The position numbers and the translations under genes are program-made. The notes under the pieces were generated by a model. It did no database searches. It saw only the letters and a list, made by a program, of their open reading frames with translations, and was not told where the DNA came from. From Sipunculus nudus (lineage: Eukaryota > Annelida > Sipuncula > Golfingiida > Sipunculidae): a DNA stretch of 64,000 bases. Every line of letters starts with the position of its first letter. Within the stretch, counting starts at the first letter, position 1. Positions 14,225 to 26,249 of this stretch are shown here, one piece after another. The stretch lies in the NCBI GenBank assembly GCA_026874595.1, contig CM049306.1, positions 107,097,142-107,161,141 of the forward strand, written 5' to 3'.

Positions 14225-14490
14225 AAATATCAACAGCAGAAACGCAGCCATTGTCACTGGTTCAACCACTGTTCTTGTATGGCCTGGGTAAAAGCACAGA
14301 AGCTTTAGGGTACTCACTTCCCAATGGCACTCACCAAACCAGTTTAGAACTATGCCAGTCGTGACTGCAGAAAGAATAGCATAATAATGACAGCTTTTTT
14401 GAGTAGATAGTATGTTTAATTCCAAAGCATAGAGCACTTATTAACTGCCCAAAATACATATATTAGGTTATACAACTTTTAAAATTGACT
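14225..14490 (-). repeat. Source-like copy of a segment duplicated at 21260-21526
   Basis: These 266 bp recur in the same orientation at 21260-21526 with only about five differences seen by eye. On the minus strand the segment contains a good 30-nt mini-exon candidate (acceptor TTTCTTTCTGCAG, exon 14335-14364, donor GTGAGT), so it may be a piece of a host gene. Neighbouring sequence on both sides is not shared, so the duplication covers this segment only. Confidence 0.85.
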
Positions 14491-14865
14491 ATAATCTCAG
14501 GGAACACAACAGCCTTAGATTATTAAAACTGATCAGTTAACTTTTTATTACTACTTTAGTAAAGGAAGCTGAAGGCTAAGAAAATAACATTTGTGAGTCC
14601 AAAAACACTTTCACACAGCAATGCTTGCAAATTATATTTAGTGCACACATTCTCAGACAGCGCTCCCAATTCACTCAATACCTTCATGTCATCAACCCTC
14701 TACTCCTACCATGACAGGCCGTTTGAGAGCAGACCACTGTACACACTTCAAAATTCTAGAGCTGGACAGGGCAAGATGTTGGTTGCTTGGACTATATACA
14801 TCAGATAATCAATGCTGGTCTTGCTCTTCCGTGATCTGTAAGAGCTGTACAGGGTCACACGTAAC

Positions 14866-14978
14866 CTTTTCTTTCAGGGCAAGTGCAGAAGTGTCGAGAC
14901 TTGTGAAGAAACTGGAGGAGACATTTCTCAATGTTGGCATCTTTATTTTTCTGATCCATAGCTTTCAGTAACTGCGCT
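14866..14978 (-). CDS. Possible second exon of an unrecognised gene
   Basis: Minus-strand open segment of 113 nt between an acceptor (AGTGTTCAG) and a donor-like GTTACG. It enters in phase 2 and leaves in phase 1. It fits the phase of the candidate exon at 15730-15854, giving a joined arginine codon. The translation is helix-like and charged (it contains LLKAMDQKNKDANIEK and a C-T-C pair). Reading past the donor meets a stop after four more codons, so it could instead be terminal. I do not recognise the protein. Another frame of the same stretch is also open, which lowers confidence. Confidence 0.22.
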
Positions 14979-15729
14979 CTGAACACTTAAGAACAGCTTC
15001 AAAATAACCAGTTCACCAACTCTAAAATAAAATATCTGAAATGAATTCATTGTAACAATGGCTCTGTGCATTATGAGATGAGATTATCCTAAACCCAAGA
15101 CTTTTCAAGGAATTTACCCCGATACCCTACCCCCCACACACATGAAATGCAGCTTTGTAAAAATTAAATACAAGTATGCCATCCAATGCCCCTCTAGGGC
15201 TTGCAAGTTGTATACCATTAGCTGCCCCCGTCGTCAACCGCTCGGTTGAGCCCATAATTTATAAATATGAAGTAAATAACGGATTTGAACTTTCATAAAT
15301 TTAAGCTGTTAATCGACAAACTGAAAGCCAACAATACAAAAATATACTAGTAAAAGTAGTAATACTGATAACAAATGAGTCTTCATACTGGTACGTTAAA
15401 GCGAACCTAAAAGAAATTATCTATACTATAGTGTCATTGACCTAAAATTTAAGTTATGGCGACTTAACGGCTAAAACCTGACCTGGATGCTACTGATCAA
15501 ATTCTGAAACCGAAAAAAAATTAAATAGTACCTGAACTGATTACATTATATGCTTGTCTACGTATTACCCTTTCCTGAATGAACTTATATGGTCACCCCT
15601 CGCCTCGAAAACTTGCACGGCTGATGTCAGCCCATTTGACCTTGATGCGTCATTGAGTTTGGAGTAGCCAAGATGGCGATAGCTGGTCTCGTGCGTTCAA
15701 CTGATGAACCAAAATTGAGGCATCATCAC

Positions 15730-15854
15730 CGGCGGGGCAATGAAGAGTGAGGGCCTGGTACGGGACCTGCGTGAAGCGCCGTACAAAACTTGTGAACACT
15801 CGGCCTGGCTGAAACTAGGAGACCTTGCCTAACAAGCCACACGACAGCCGCCAT
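15730..15854 (-). CDS. Possible first coding exon, mitochondrial presequence-like
   Basis: From an ATG at 15854 the minus strand reads about 41 codons starting MAAVVWLVRQGLLVSARPSV, ending in CCGCCG before a GTGATG donor (phase 2). The segment has Arg, Ser, Ala and Leu, no acidic residues near the start and an amphipathic look, as in mitochondrial targeting sequences. It sits in a CpG-richer block next to CCAAT repeats, a typical start-of-gene setting. An in-frame upstream ATG at 16118 exists, but the internal ATG has the better context (AAAATGGCGG). Downstream exons are uncertain and the protein is not recognised. Confidence 0.35.
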
Positions 15855-16270
15855 TTTGCTCCTGACACTGGACTTGTTGCTATTCACAGGAAATTCCCAA
15901 AGATAACCCCTTTTCCCTGCTGTTACAGCTGGTGAACTATGTTCTAGTGCAAAAGTCTGTATGAAAGTGAGTCCGTAAATATACAATTGTGTAAAAATCG
16001 AATGTCTACGGGTCTTGAACGCTTCTGTGGATCTTTGACATCTTCCAGAATTGCTGTCTCGAACGAAAATGTCCGACTGCGGAAACTGCGTCATACTTAT
16101 ACCCACGCGACTGCGCATGTCTTACGTCTCCACTGCGCCACTGGCTTTGTGGCGTGTGATTGGCTAGCCAGGCGGAGGCATGTTTATTGGCTAATAAGGC
16201 CAAGGCATGTTGATTGGCAAGCAAGGCCAAGGTATGTTGTTTGTTCAGTTCTGTGTTACCTCGCGGTTAT
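15855..16270 (-). promoter_or_regulatory. Promoter-like block with three tandem CCAAT boxes
   Basis: A CpG-richer stretch in otherwise AT-rich DNA. At 16159, 16186 and 16213 the pentamer ATTGG (CCAAT on the minus strand) recurs at exact 27-bp spacing inside a short tandem repeat (16159-16240). The boxes lie roughly 300-360 bp upstream of the minus-strand ATG at 15854. NF-Y commonly binds such spaced CCAAT boxes; use here is inferred. Confidence 0.45.
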
Positions 16271-16622
16271 TAAGGGAGGTTAATTAGCGTGCCAGTTGAC
16301 TGTCAAAGATGTTTGAACATTCAGATTGCTAGAATTAAAGCGCCTGCCATATTGAGTTCATAATTTGGGTCATGACACAATGTACACTTTTGTACGCCTA
16401 AATAAATTTGAAGTGCATTTCTGCACAGCCACTAAGAAGCATGTTATTTCATGAATTGGCCTAATGTTTGTTTTGAATAACTTAATACATATATATATTT
16501 CGTCATATATGTCGTGTGTTCCGTTGATATGGATCATACATCCATGATTAGTCAGTCTTCTTCACTGTTATAGGCCTACAAACATTTCTAAGCAATATAT
16601 TTCTATAATTAAATAGGATAGC

Positions 16623-16729
<107 letters not shown>

Positions 16730-17264
16730 TTCCACAGTGGGTAGCACTTGGTCCAGCCTGGCTCACAATAAGGTGCCTTAATATATTTATACAGGATACT
16801 TTAAAAGGCCAAAGTAGGCCTACCTTTGAACACCTATAGATATTTGTAAGCTTGAAATATATAAATATAGGTTTATATTTTATCACCCCAAATGTCGCAT
16901 CTTATTTCTATTAGGCGTAATGGTGACATCCCAGTTGAACGATGTTCAGAAGGACGATTTGGAAGTTTTTGTGTCAGCTGGACGTTGTTCCGATAGACGA
17001 TGACAGTTGAATGAAATCCAATTAGACGAGCCAAGGTTGAAACGCAGGTTAATACAATCTTATTGAGTGCATCTCGCTATGACGACATGCTTGGTGTTGA
17101 TAGCAGAAACTATTACTTGAAACAGTGCCAATAAATACTGAGTCGTGTTTGTCTGTTTTCGATTGTATAACAAATGCTTGGTAGTAGTGAAAAGGGACGG
17201 TATTTTCAACAACCTGAATTTACCTCATTTCCCTCTAATTGAGCAGATCTCTAATGTCGTATGA

Positions 17265-17445
17265 TGAGAAGAAAGAGAGGGATATAGAAAGAGAGAGAAA
17301 GGAAAAGAGAGAAAGAGAGAAAGAAAGATAGAAAGAAAGAAAGAAAATGAACGGATAGTGGGGAGAAATGCAAAGGGATTGCAATAAAGACCGGAAGAAA
17401 GATAAAAAAGGAAAGAGCTAGAGAAAGGACGAAAGTAATAATGGT

Positions 17446-17482
<37 letters not shown>

Positions 17483-17545
17483 GGAACGAAGTGAGAATGG
17501 TTAAAGGAAAGAGAGGAAAAGAGAGAAGGGACAATTAAGAGTGAT
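17265..17545. repeat. Purine-rich (GA/GAAA) low-complexity tract
   Basis: Almost all G and A for about 280 bp, with a perfect (GA)n core near 17451-17478. The minus strand gives a long Leu/Ser/Phe-rich open frame that is compositional, not a gene. Confidence 0.93.
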
Positions 17546-18116
17546 ATACAAAGGCAAAAGAAAACCCAAGAAAGAGACCCAGACATAGAGTTGAGTCAGA
17601 GAAATATAACAGGTTATAAAAAAATAATATACTTAGTAAGATATAGGGCGGAATTACATACAATATACATTTATCATTGCCCTGAGACTGCATGTGTATT
17701 TAGGTGCTCCTGTGTAAGTGCAGTTTCGTGCCCGCATAGGATGAGTGTTTTTGCCTGGGTAGGTGTCCTTTTCATACTCAGTAAGCTCATAAAGGCTGAG
17801 CAGATTGCAAAGCAATATATGTACTTGTGACCCATATATAACATTAATATCTTATATCAGTAGTTCAATAGATTAAATATATAAAAGAAATATTGTTAAA
17901 ATTTCTTAGGTATTCTTTATCCTAAAGGAAGCGTCCCACCACTTAATTGTATCCGCCAAAACAGAGTTTTTCGGATACTATGTTTTCAGCCCACCGCCGC
18001 CGCCGCCGCGTAGGTGTCCGGAGAACTCCTCCGTGACCGCTGGGCGTAATTTTACGAAACCCGGGATTATGTTCGGGTCACATGTGAACTGCTGCGCCCC
18101 GATTTTGTTTTGAGCG

Positions 18117-18293
18117 GTCTTAATGAGCGGGGTCTGAATGGGCGTGCTGCTTTTGAGCGTGGTTCTAATGCGCGCGGTCTTGATGGGCGCGTGACCTAAT
18201 TAGGTCTTGATGGGCGTGGGCCGTCTGGCCATGTTGCATGTGAATGGAGAGGAACGCTGGTATCTTTGATATTCCTTCACTTATATCAATAAA
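18117..18293 (+). repeat. GC-rich arm, inverted copy at 21526-21710
   Basis: About 180 bp rich in GGGCG and GCGCG motifs, ending ATATCAATAAA, recurs as its reverse complement at 21526-21710. Together the arms enclose about 3.2 kb containing the LINE fragment, one Helitron-like 3' end and the segment copied from 14.2 kb. Confidence 0.85.
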
Positions 18294-18379
18294 CAATTCT
18301 GAAAATAACAAAGGAGTATGACTGGCGTAAGTCAATGGACGATCGTATCCAGTGTCAAGTACGTAGCACCTAAAAACTG

Positions 18380-18579
18380 CTGCTTTGTTATTTTCACGAT
18401 TTGTTAAAGATATGACTAAAAGTTTTTTAAAAATACCGACGCTTTTCTAAGTTCACATGGACAGGCACGGCGACCGGTACTGCTTTGTTGTTTTCCATGA
18501 TTGTTAAACTATATCACTGACGGTTCGTAAAAAAATACCGACGCTAACCTCTATTTACATGGTCGTACACGGCCATGTA
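18380..18579. repeat. Two tandem copies of a 100-bp unit
   Basis: Units start at 18380 and 18480 with CTGCTTTGTT, and both contain AAAATACCGACGC about 55 bp in. They are diverged. They lie beyond the stop codon of the LINE fragment and may belong to its 3' untranslated part. Confidence 0.7.
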
Positions 18580-18980
18580 CACTAAATTCATTTTAGGGCG
18601 AACAAATCATGACAGATTGAACATGTATCATAATATGATCATTTGTTTTGAAAATATTCATCTGTGAATTACTGGACATACAAACATATTGCATCCATTA
18701 TTTGTATTCATATATTAGCAACCATTAAATAGAAACATAATCTATGATAGATGTACATTCTTACATTTTAACGGTTCTACTCTCTTAACACACTGGTTTC
18801 ACTGCATAAATGACTGATTGAACCGGGTGCCAGTTTATTTTCATTTATGCACACGAGTAGGCATAAAGCTTAAGAAATAAATATATAAATACATATATAT
18901 AGGAAGATACCATGATACTTTAAGGAGAGAACATTATACTTAGTGTATCTTTAACATATTGGGTATAGTAATAGGTCCCT

Positions 18981-20476
18981 TTAATAAATTCCTTGGGCTA
19001 AATAGACTTTCCTTTTCTCAGTTGCCCAATAAATGTATAAGGCCAGACTGTTTATAACTTGTATGTTACTGCTGGACATCAGAAATGTAAAGTTATCCAT
19101 ACCAGCTCCTGTTATTTCATTTTCTATATATTTTCTCCTTATAATATTGTATAATCCACATTCCATAATAAAATGATATTCATCTTCAACAATATTAAAA
19201 CCTTTATTGAAACAATATGTGCATAACCGGTTCTCTCTAGGTATTTTATGTCTTCTCCCCATTTCCACTTCTAAATCATGTACTGAGCATCTGAACCTGG
19301 CCAGGTACAGTATGTTCCTTTTTTGGGGTATACATGTTAAGTATTTTTCTATTTCCAACACTGATTTAAAATGCCCATATGTTTTGAGTCTCTTGTTATT
19401 AGTTATTTGTTGGTGCCATTCCTGTATACCAATGTCCCTTATTCTTTGTCTAAATTCTCGAATAAATTTATTACAATCACATACATCCTGAAAAATCCAC
19501 ACATACCCAAACCCATATCTGTATAAAATTTCTTTCACCTTAGTTGCCCAGTTAATTCTTCCTGACGTGTCCATTTGATCAGACAATAATATGCTTGTTT
19601 GGGTAAACGTCCGTTTTGCATATATAATATTTTCACCCAGTACAATATTACCTTTACTATACCCTTGAGCTTTAAAGGTAACCTGCCATATTCACCTAAC
19701 ACAGCAGGGTTAGGAGCCGCTGAATTTAAATGGAGTAAGCTTTTACAAAATTTATTTTGTACCCTCTCTATTTCCTCACAGATATTCCACCCCCATATTT
19801 CACTTCCATAAAAGAGTACGGACTCCACCATCATATCAAACATATAAAAAAATTGTTGTGGTGTAACATATTTGCATTTCAGCCAGTATCTTTTTATCAT
19901 CCAAACTGCTTTCTGTGCCTGATTTACCTGGTATTTTTGTGTTTTGTTCCATTTTCCAAAACTTGTGTATATGGTCCCAAGGTATTTATAATGACTTGTT
20001 AACTGGATGTCATTTCCCATAAATTTCCACCTTTCATTATTTTTAACCCTGCCACCATTCCTAAATACCATGACTTTTGTTTTATTCAGATTGACTTTCA
20101 TACCATACTTCAGACAGAATTTTTCTAGAGTTTCAATATGCCTTTGTAACTGACCAACTGTATCACCAAACAGCACTATATCATCTGCATACATTAATAA
20201 AGATAGGTTTGGCATTTTTTCTGATAAGAATATACCCCTATTGTTAGATTGTTTAATTAGTAGATTGAGTTCATTCATAAACAAAGTAAATAATGTGGGG
20301 CTGATCATGCATCCTTGCCTTGTGCCAGTTTGACACTCAAAATATGTTGTTAATCCATTTTCTGTTAGAATGCATGAACTTAGTTTAGAATACATAGATT
20401 CAATAGTCATATAAAAGTTTCCAGAAATTCCGTTTTTTAACAATACATATTTTAAAACATTGTGATTTATGCTGTG
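18981..20476 (-). pseudogene. 5'-truncated, frameshifted non-LTR retrotransposon reverse transcriptase
   Basis: The minus strand encodes the C-terminal half of a LINE ORF2. It begins abruptly inside the reverse transcriptase at a SINHNVLKY segment, just after where the FD of the catalytic region should be. It keeps the GTRQGCMISPTLF block and the YADD box (LMYADDIVLFG). The reading frame then shifts in the overlap 19535-19586 and continues to a C-terminal zinc-like motif C-x2-C-x12-H-x4-C and a stop at 18981. No endonuclease is present. The clade is unclear. The insert begins at 20476, where sequence switches from Helitron-like repeat to LINE. The open frame upstream of that point (to 20596) is repeat sequence fused in frame by chance. 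Confidence 0.85.
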
Positions 20477-21261
20477 CCAAAATTTTGCATGTGTATAGAT
20501 CTCACATAGCTCTTTATCATACGCAAAACTGGTGGCGCCACCTGCAGCCATTTTTGCACAGCTCCCGTCTATTTGTCTGCCATGGGATAAAATCACTCAT
20601 ATCTCGGCAGTGGTTTGACATATCTGCCTATAATTTTGCAGGTTTATACATCCCCGACAGCTCTCTTGATTTTATGACAGGTGGCGCCACCTACATTCTA
20701 GTTTATGCAGCAGATATCCAAGCTCATATCTTGGGAACCGTTTGACTGATTGGGCCAAAATTTTGCATGTGTATAGTTCTCACATAGCTCTTTATCATAC
20801 GCAAAACTGGTGGCGCCACCTGCAACCATTTTTGCACAGCGTCCATCTGTTTGTCTGCCAAGGGCAAAAATCACTCATATACATGTAGTGGTTTGACTTA
20901 TCTGCCTTAAATTTTGCATATGTATACAACTTGGACGGCTTTCTGGGTTTTGTGGTAGGTGGCGCAACCTACAATTTGGCTGCAGACATCCATGCTAATA
21001 TGCAACACTTCACTCTATTTCCCCTTGCCACTCAATCCATGCCTCACTTCACCCGTTCAACTCTGATTTAGGCGGATACACGTAGTCGCTTGTCGACTAC
21101 CCGTATTCTAGTTCCCTATATATCTGTTGTCACTGCAAGACACTTGCCACTTCACTGCGGAAAAGCATGCACTTTCTGTATATGCAGCAATTTAAGACCC
21201 CTCAAACGGAATAGAGGACCATGAAAACCAGAGTGATAAATGATAATATTTACTATTAGAA
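20477..21261. repeat. 785-bp direct repeat, second copy at 22080-22864
   Basis: Both copies are 785 bp, start CCAAAATTTTGCATG, run through two palindrome units and the Helitron-like 3' end, and continue about 150 bp into identical flank ending ACTATTAGAA. The spacing is 1603 bp. Since the copied block includes sequence beyond the CTAG terminus, it is a segmental duplication rather than two separate insertions. Confidence 0.9.
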
Positions 21262-21526
21262 ATATCAACAGCAGAAACGCAGCCATTGTCACTGGTTCAA
21301 CCACTGTTCTTGTATGGCCTGGGTAAAAGCACAGAAGCTTCAGGGTCCTCACTTCCCAATGGCACTCACCAAACCAGTTTAGAACTATGCCAGTCGTGAC
21401 TGCAGAAAGAATAGCATAATAATTGACAGCTTTTTTGAGTAGATAGTATGTTTAATTCCAAAGCATAGAGCACTAATTAACTGCCCAAAATACATATATT
21501 AAGTTATACAACTTTTAAAATTGACT
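21260..21526 (-). repeat. Copy of the 14.2-kb segment inside the repeat block
   Basis: This is a near-identical copy of 14225-14490 in the same orientation. It is inserted exactly between the end of one 785-bp repeat and one GC-rich inverted arm. It may be a captured host fragment. Confidence 0.85.
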
Positions 21527-22864
21527 TTATTGATATAAGTGAAGGAATATCAAAGGTACCAGCGTTCCTCTCCATTCACATAGTGCAACACGGCCAGACG
21601 GCCCACGCCCATCAAGACCTAATTAGGTCACGCGCCCATCCAGACCGCGCGCATTATATAGAACCACGCTCAAAAGTAGCACGCCCATTCAGACCCCGCT
21701 CGTTAAGACTGACACCCCTTTCCTCTGCGCTCTGCGTCCGTTTGTGCGTCTGTTTCCACACATAAACCCACATATCCCGGGAACCGTTTGACCGATCAGG
21801 AAAATTTTTTGCACAAATGTAGCCCTTGGAGAGCTTTATAACAAACACAAAAAATGGTGGCGCCATTTGCAACCATGTTTGCACAGTGTCCATCTGTTCG
21901 TCTGCCTTGGGTTAAAATCACTCATATCTCTGCAGTGGTTTGACTAATTCACCTGAAATTCGGCATGCGTATACATCCTGGATAGCTTTTCTGATTTTAT
22001 GACAGGTGGCGCCACCTACAATCACGTTTACGCTGCAGACATCCAAGCTCATATCTCTGGAACCATTTGACCGATTGGGCCAAAATTTTGCATGTGTATA
22101 GATCTCACATAGCTCTTTATCATAAGCAAAACTGGTGGCGCCATCTGCAGCCATTTTTGCACAGCTCCCGTCTATTTGTCTGCCATGGGATAAAATCACT
22201 CATATCTCGGCAGTGGTTTGACATATCTGCCTATAATTTTGCAGGTTTGTACATCCTCGACAGCTCTCTTGATTTTATGACAGGTGGCGCCACCTACATT
22301 CTAGTTTATGCAGCAGATATCCAAGCTCATATCTTGGGAACCGTTTGACCGATTGGGCCAAAGTTTTGCATGTGTATAGTTCTCACATAGCTCTTTATCA
22401 TACGCAAAACTGGTGGCGCCACCTGCAGCCATTTTTGCACAGCTCCCGTCTATTTGTCTGCCATGGGATAAAATCACTCATATCTCGGCAGTGGTTTGAC
22501 TTATCTGCCTTAAATTTTGCATATGTATACAACTTGGACGGCTTTCTGGATTTTGTGGTAGGTGGCGCAACCTACAATTTGGCTGCAGACATCCATGCTA
22601 ATATGCAACACTTCACTCTATTTCCTTTTGCCACTCAATCCATGCCTCACTTCACCCGTTCCACTCTGATTTAGGCGGATACACGTAGTCGCTTGTCGAC
22701 TACCCGTATTCTAGTTCCCTATATATCTGTTGTCACTGCAAGACACTTGTCACTTCACTGCGGAAAAGCATGCACTTTCTGTATATGCAGCAATTTAAGA
22801 CCCCTCAAACGGAATAGAGGACCATGAAAACCAGAGTGATAAATGATAATATATACTATTAGAA

Positions 22865-24831
22865 CATATCATTTAAAAGATTTCACAATTATAATGCTTG
22901 GTCACTGTAAGCGCCTAAATTATTCAACTTTCACACATGTTTAGTCGATCGGTCCGATAAACTTGATAACAAACATGAAATCATTTGAATATGATCATGA
23001 TTAATTAGAATAAATCTGTGTGAGAACAAAATGAAATAATCTTTGACATTGTCAATATTTTTATGTTGTACATATATTAAATTGGGAGTGACCTTGGCTT
23101 AACAACTGCATGTTCGCGTGTATCATTACAGTTAAGGTAAAACGGTGTTGTCACCGAACCAAATTCAAGACACTTTTCTATTCGCTTTACATGTGCCGGT
23201 GTTTGGCACATTTTGTCCACATTAATCTTCATCGTAACTGTTTAATGTACAGTAAAATGAATCATTATCGATAACTGACGTATGCTTAAATATTCCCTTG
23301 GTCTCTAAACCTCTGTAAACACCTAGTAGCAAGAACCGCCTAACTGCACTCGTCTTACTGGGAATCGTCCAGCTGGGCTCGTCTATCAAATATTGGAATC
23401 GTACAGCTGTACTCGTGTTTAATCGTCCAGATGACATATAATCAGCGTAATTGTATATGCCAAATTGTTATTATTTTATAAGATTTCTAAATTATGCAAT
23501 TTATAGTTTATATGATATCAAAAATGATCAGTCTTTGAAGTAAAAGTCGGCTATAGTTTAACGATCAGCATCATTTATAAGTCTATATCATATATATAAC
23601 ATAGATTTCCTAATTATCTACGGGTGTGTTTAAAATTTAGGCCTATATATTTCACAAACTTCGTCATATTCATGGTACGAAGTGAAACAGAATTAAGATG
23701 CCAGTTTAATTATTGAGCTTATACTTACTATACACGTTTTCCTTAATTACAGAGTATATAAATATCATAAATAAGATGCCAGTTTAATTAGTGGGCCTAT
23801 ACTTATGTCACACACGTTTTCCTTAATTACAGAGAGTATATAATATATATATATATATATATCAGAATTCAGATGCCAGTTTAATTAGTGGGCCTTACGT
23901 CATATGCGTACGTTTTCTTAATTATAGAATTTCGATTTAAATGTAAACAAATTAAAATATGGCCTCACTCTTACAATGACAAGGAGATCCAGCCAGGTCG
24001 TTTGTTATCATTCTTTTCACATTTTTCTCGTTGTAACACTTGGCTGTTGACACAGCTAAGATCCCTTTGATGTTCATATAATATACATGTACATATACAT
24101 GTACAGACATGTAAATAACTGCTTGTTTCAAGCGTACAATTAAGTGCATGGATGCTTGAATGCGCCACGTACGGGTGTCTGAGTCCTATAAAATGAAGGC
24201 AGGAATTATGTGCTTGTGCCACAAAGGTATACACTACATGCAGTGTAATACAATATATAGACCAGCTTTATTTTCAGTGCACGGATACAACAGTACAACA
24301 TCAGTGATGGTATAATGGATACTAAAATAAGATCAAATCCATAAGAATTAAAGTCCGTGAACACTAATGTTCAAATTAAATAGAAAAGCACGAAATGAGG
24401 GGGTTCCTCATATCAAAGTGACTATATGCCAGATTTTTTGGAGAAGCAAAAAGTAGAGAATGTTTACCATATTTGGTCGTGTTAACTGCGGTAAAAATAA
24501 TGTTTGCTTTTTGTTAGGCCCACTACTGCTGTTAACTGTGATGTATTTATCCATGTTAGTGGCATTTAGTCCATTCGGTGTTTTACATACCTCTGCCGTT
24601 ATTACAGGAACCGGGATAAGGCTAAACATGTGTCATCATTTAGAGCACATCTCAAAGAATTAAATTCTGAAGTATATATATAGCAGAGCTGGGCAATAAT
24701 TATAATGCCAAAATGGGGAGCTGGTAGATCGTAATCCGATCACATCCAACAGAGACATCTGACGGCAAACCAGACTAACCAGAGGTTTGTAAATTACAGC
24801 AGATGTTGTTTCACGTTCTCACCAACAACAG
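22865..24831. other. No gene seen; short tandem repeat inside
   Basis: AT-rich and without recognisable coding sequence. At about 23695, 23774 and 23869 a unit of roughly 80-95 bp repeats three times (AGATGCCAGTTTAATTA followed later by CGTTTTC and TTAATTA), with a short (TA)n at 23846-23862. The stretch 23290-23440 has several ATCGTCCAG/CTCGTC motifs whose reverse complements also occur near 16930-17030. Confidence 0.6.
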
Positions 24832-25081
24832 CCAGTGCCATCGAACCTCTGGCGCACCACTTGTCACATGGTTTGTGTGTCAACATGGTCAAGTGTACTA
24901 ACATGGGCATGCTACTATCAGCTTCTGGCACACCTCTTATCCCATGGCTTTGTCAACATGGGCACGTGTACTAATATGGGCATGTTACTAACAGCTTCTG
25001 GCGCACCTCATGTCCCATGGCTTTATTGTTTGTCAACATGGTCTCGTGTACTAACATGGGCATGTTACTGACAGCTTCTTG
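24832..25081. repeat. Three tandem copies of a ~80-bp unit
   Basis: Three copies of a unit containing CTGGCGCACC, CCCATGG, GTCAACATGG and CTAACATGGGCATG, with small internal length differences. The segment just after it (25082-25730) shows nothing I can name. Confidence 0.85.
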
Positions 25082-25734
25082 ATGAATGTCACAGGGGCGT
25101 TACGAGAAATTATTAACTAAAATAATTAATACGTGCTCAGAGCCCTGAATTTTACTCCTCGCACCTGCTCCTTTGGTGTTATTTTTTAAATTGTGATTTC
25201 CCTCAAATCTTAATACATTTTTATGGGTATCCCTTAAGAAACCATTTATTCCACAAAAAACTGGGGCCAATCGACCATTTCCTCACATGAAGGTTGTACC
25301 CAAATATATTACGTTCAGATAACACACTGATGCTCTCATGTTACACAGACAAGAGTTTCAGAAGTCTAGGAACTAAATATGTTGAAATCAAGTGCACACT
25401 TTTAAAATATGAAAAAAAGCTAACTCGCAGGGTATGGATTTATACATGGCACTGCAAATTCAAGTGATGCATGCATGATAGGACTGTAGAGTTAAATGTG
25501 TGACAGAAAACATGGGACATTTGCACTTGTACAGCTTTATGGCACAACTGGGTGTGCGGGAGCCCATATCCACGTTAGTGTTGTACCCTTGACTAAAACA
25601 AAATAGTAATTGATATGTAATAAAAATTTTAAAAGTGGGTTTGACATAACAAATTTGGTTTTATTTTTTTTTATCTCAATTTGAATATAGTCTGTAAATA
25701 TCAGGATATTTTTGTAACAGAAATACGACACAAA

Positions 25735-25761
25735 TGACAGTGTAATGAAGTTTTATTTATT
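25735..25761 (-). terminator. TNKS: Candidate tankyrase polyadenylation site
   Basis: On the minus strand two overlapping AATAAA hexamers (25752-25761) are followed about 15 nt later by a CA-type cleavage context and then a GT-rich stretch. Reading down from the stop at 30611, this is the first AATAAA I find by eye. It implies a 3' UTR of about 4.9 kb, in the size range of long vertebrate tankyrase 3' UTRs. A cryptic or variant signal nearer the stop cannot be excluded. Confidence 0.4.
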
Positions 25762-26249
25762 CAGACAGCACTCATATACACATACAACCATCACACAACA
25801 TACGGAGCTGGCCCAAAGTCTGTACCAACCACAGCAGTATGGCATTACAGGGGTGAGCTTACAACAAACGTTTTAACAAAATATGACGTCCTGTGGTCCT
25901 GTGCTTGCATGAAGAAAAGATTTATACCAAGATACCAAAGTCAATGTAAAAGCCAACCATGGAGACCAACTGTATTTGGCTGGAACCCACCTAACACCCA
26001 CAACTATGAACTCTACCCCTGGCTACAGCTGACCACAACTTTTAAACGGGGGGCAGGTGCCATGCCAACGTTAACATCACCATTGAAACAAGATGCATGT
26101 GAGAGGCAAAAATTAAACACAACCGTAATTCTGCATAAACAGGAAACCACAACTGTGAGGAATGAGGTCGGGGCCCCGATAATCACAGCTGTGTAACACA
26201 AGCTTGGGCCACCATGAAACTGGTTCACGTTAGCTATACAGTTGTGCAG

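Larger units (their letters stand above)
9436..15600. other. Mostly unassigned AT-rich DNA
   Basis: I recognise no protein family here. The stretch is non-repetitive apart from a G run at 13704-13730 and a segment that is duplicated elsewhere (14225-14490). A few minus-strand pieces have good acceptor sites followed by open frames, for example the acceptor near 12872 (TCTCCTTCAG) and one near 13405 (TTTCCCTAG) leading to a 28-residue open tail. None could be linked into a protein I recognise, so they are not called as genes. Confidence 0.6.
17949..22714 (+). mobile_element. Helitron2/Helentron-like element, copy A (rearranged)
   Basis: The 5' end reads GTATCCGCCAAAACAGAG. The 3' end has its inverted partner CTCTGATTTAGGCGGATAC (22664-22682), then a 7-bp-stem hairpin GTAGTCG/CGACTAC (22685-22703), then CTAG (22711-22714) followed by TT. 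Asymmetric inverted repeats plus a 3' hairpin and insertion at TT are the described signature of Helitron2/Helentron elements and their non-autonomous HINE relatives. The core is tandem units carrying AGGTGGCGCCACCT. A second 3' terminus (hairpin 21082-21100, CTAG 21108-21111) lies inside because of a 785-bp direct duplication. A LINE fragment lies antisense within. No Rep/helicase gene is visible, so it looks non-autonomous. Confidence 0.65.

Noticed and set aside
15673-15750. Plus-strand ATG starting MAIAGLVRS
   Set aside because: Only 25 codons before a stop, with no supporting splice structure or similarity.
17251-17586. Leu/Ser/Phe-rich 111-residue frame on the minus strand
   Set aside because: Translation of a GA-rich low-complexity tract.
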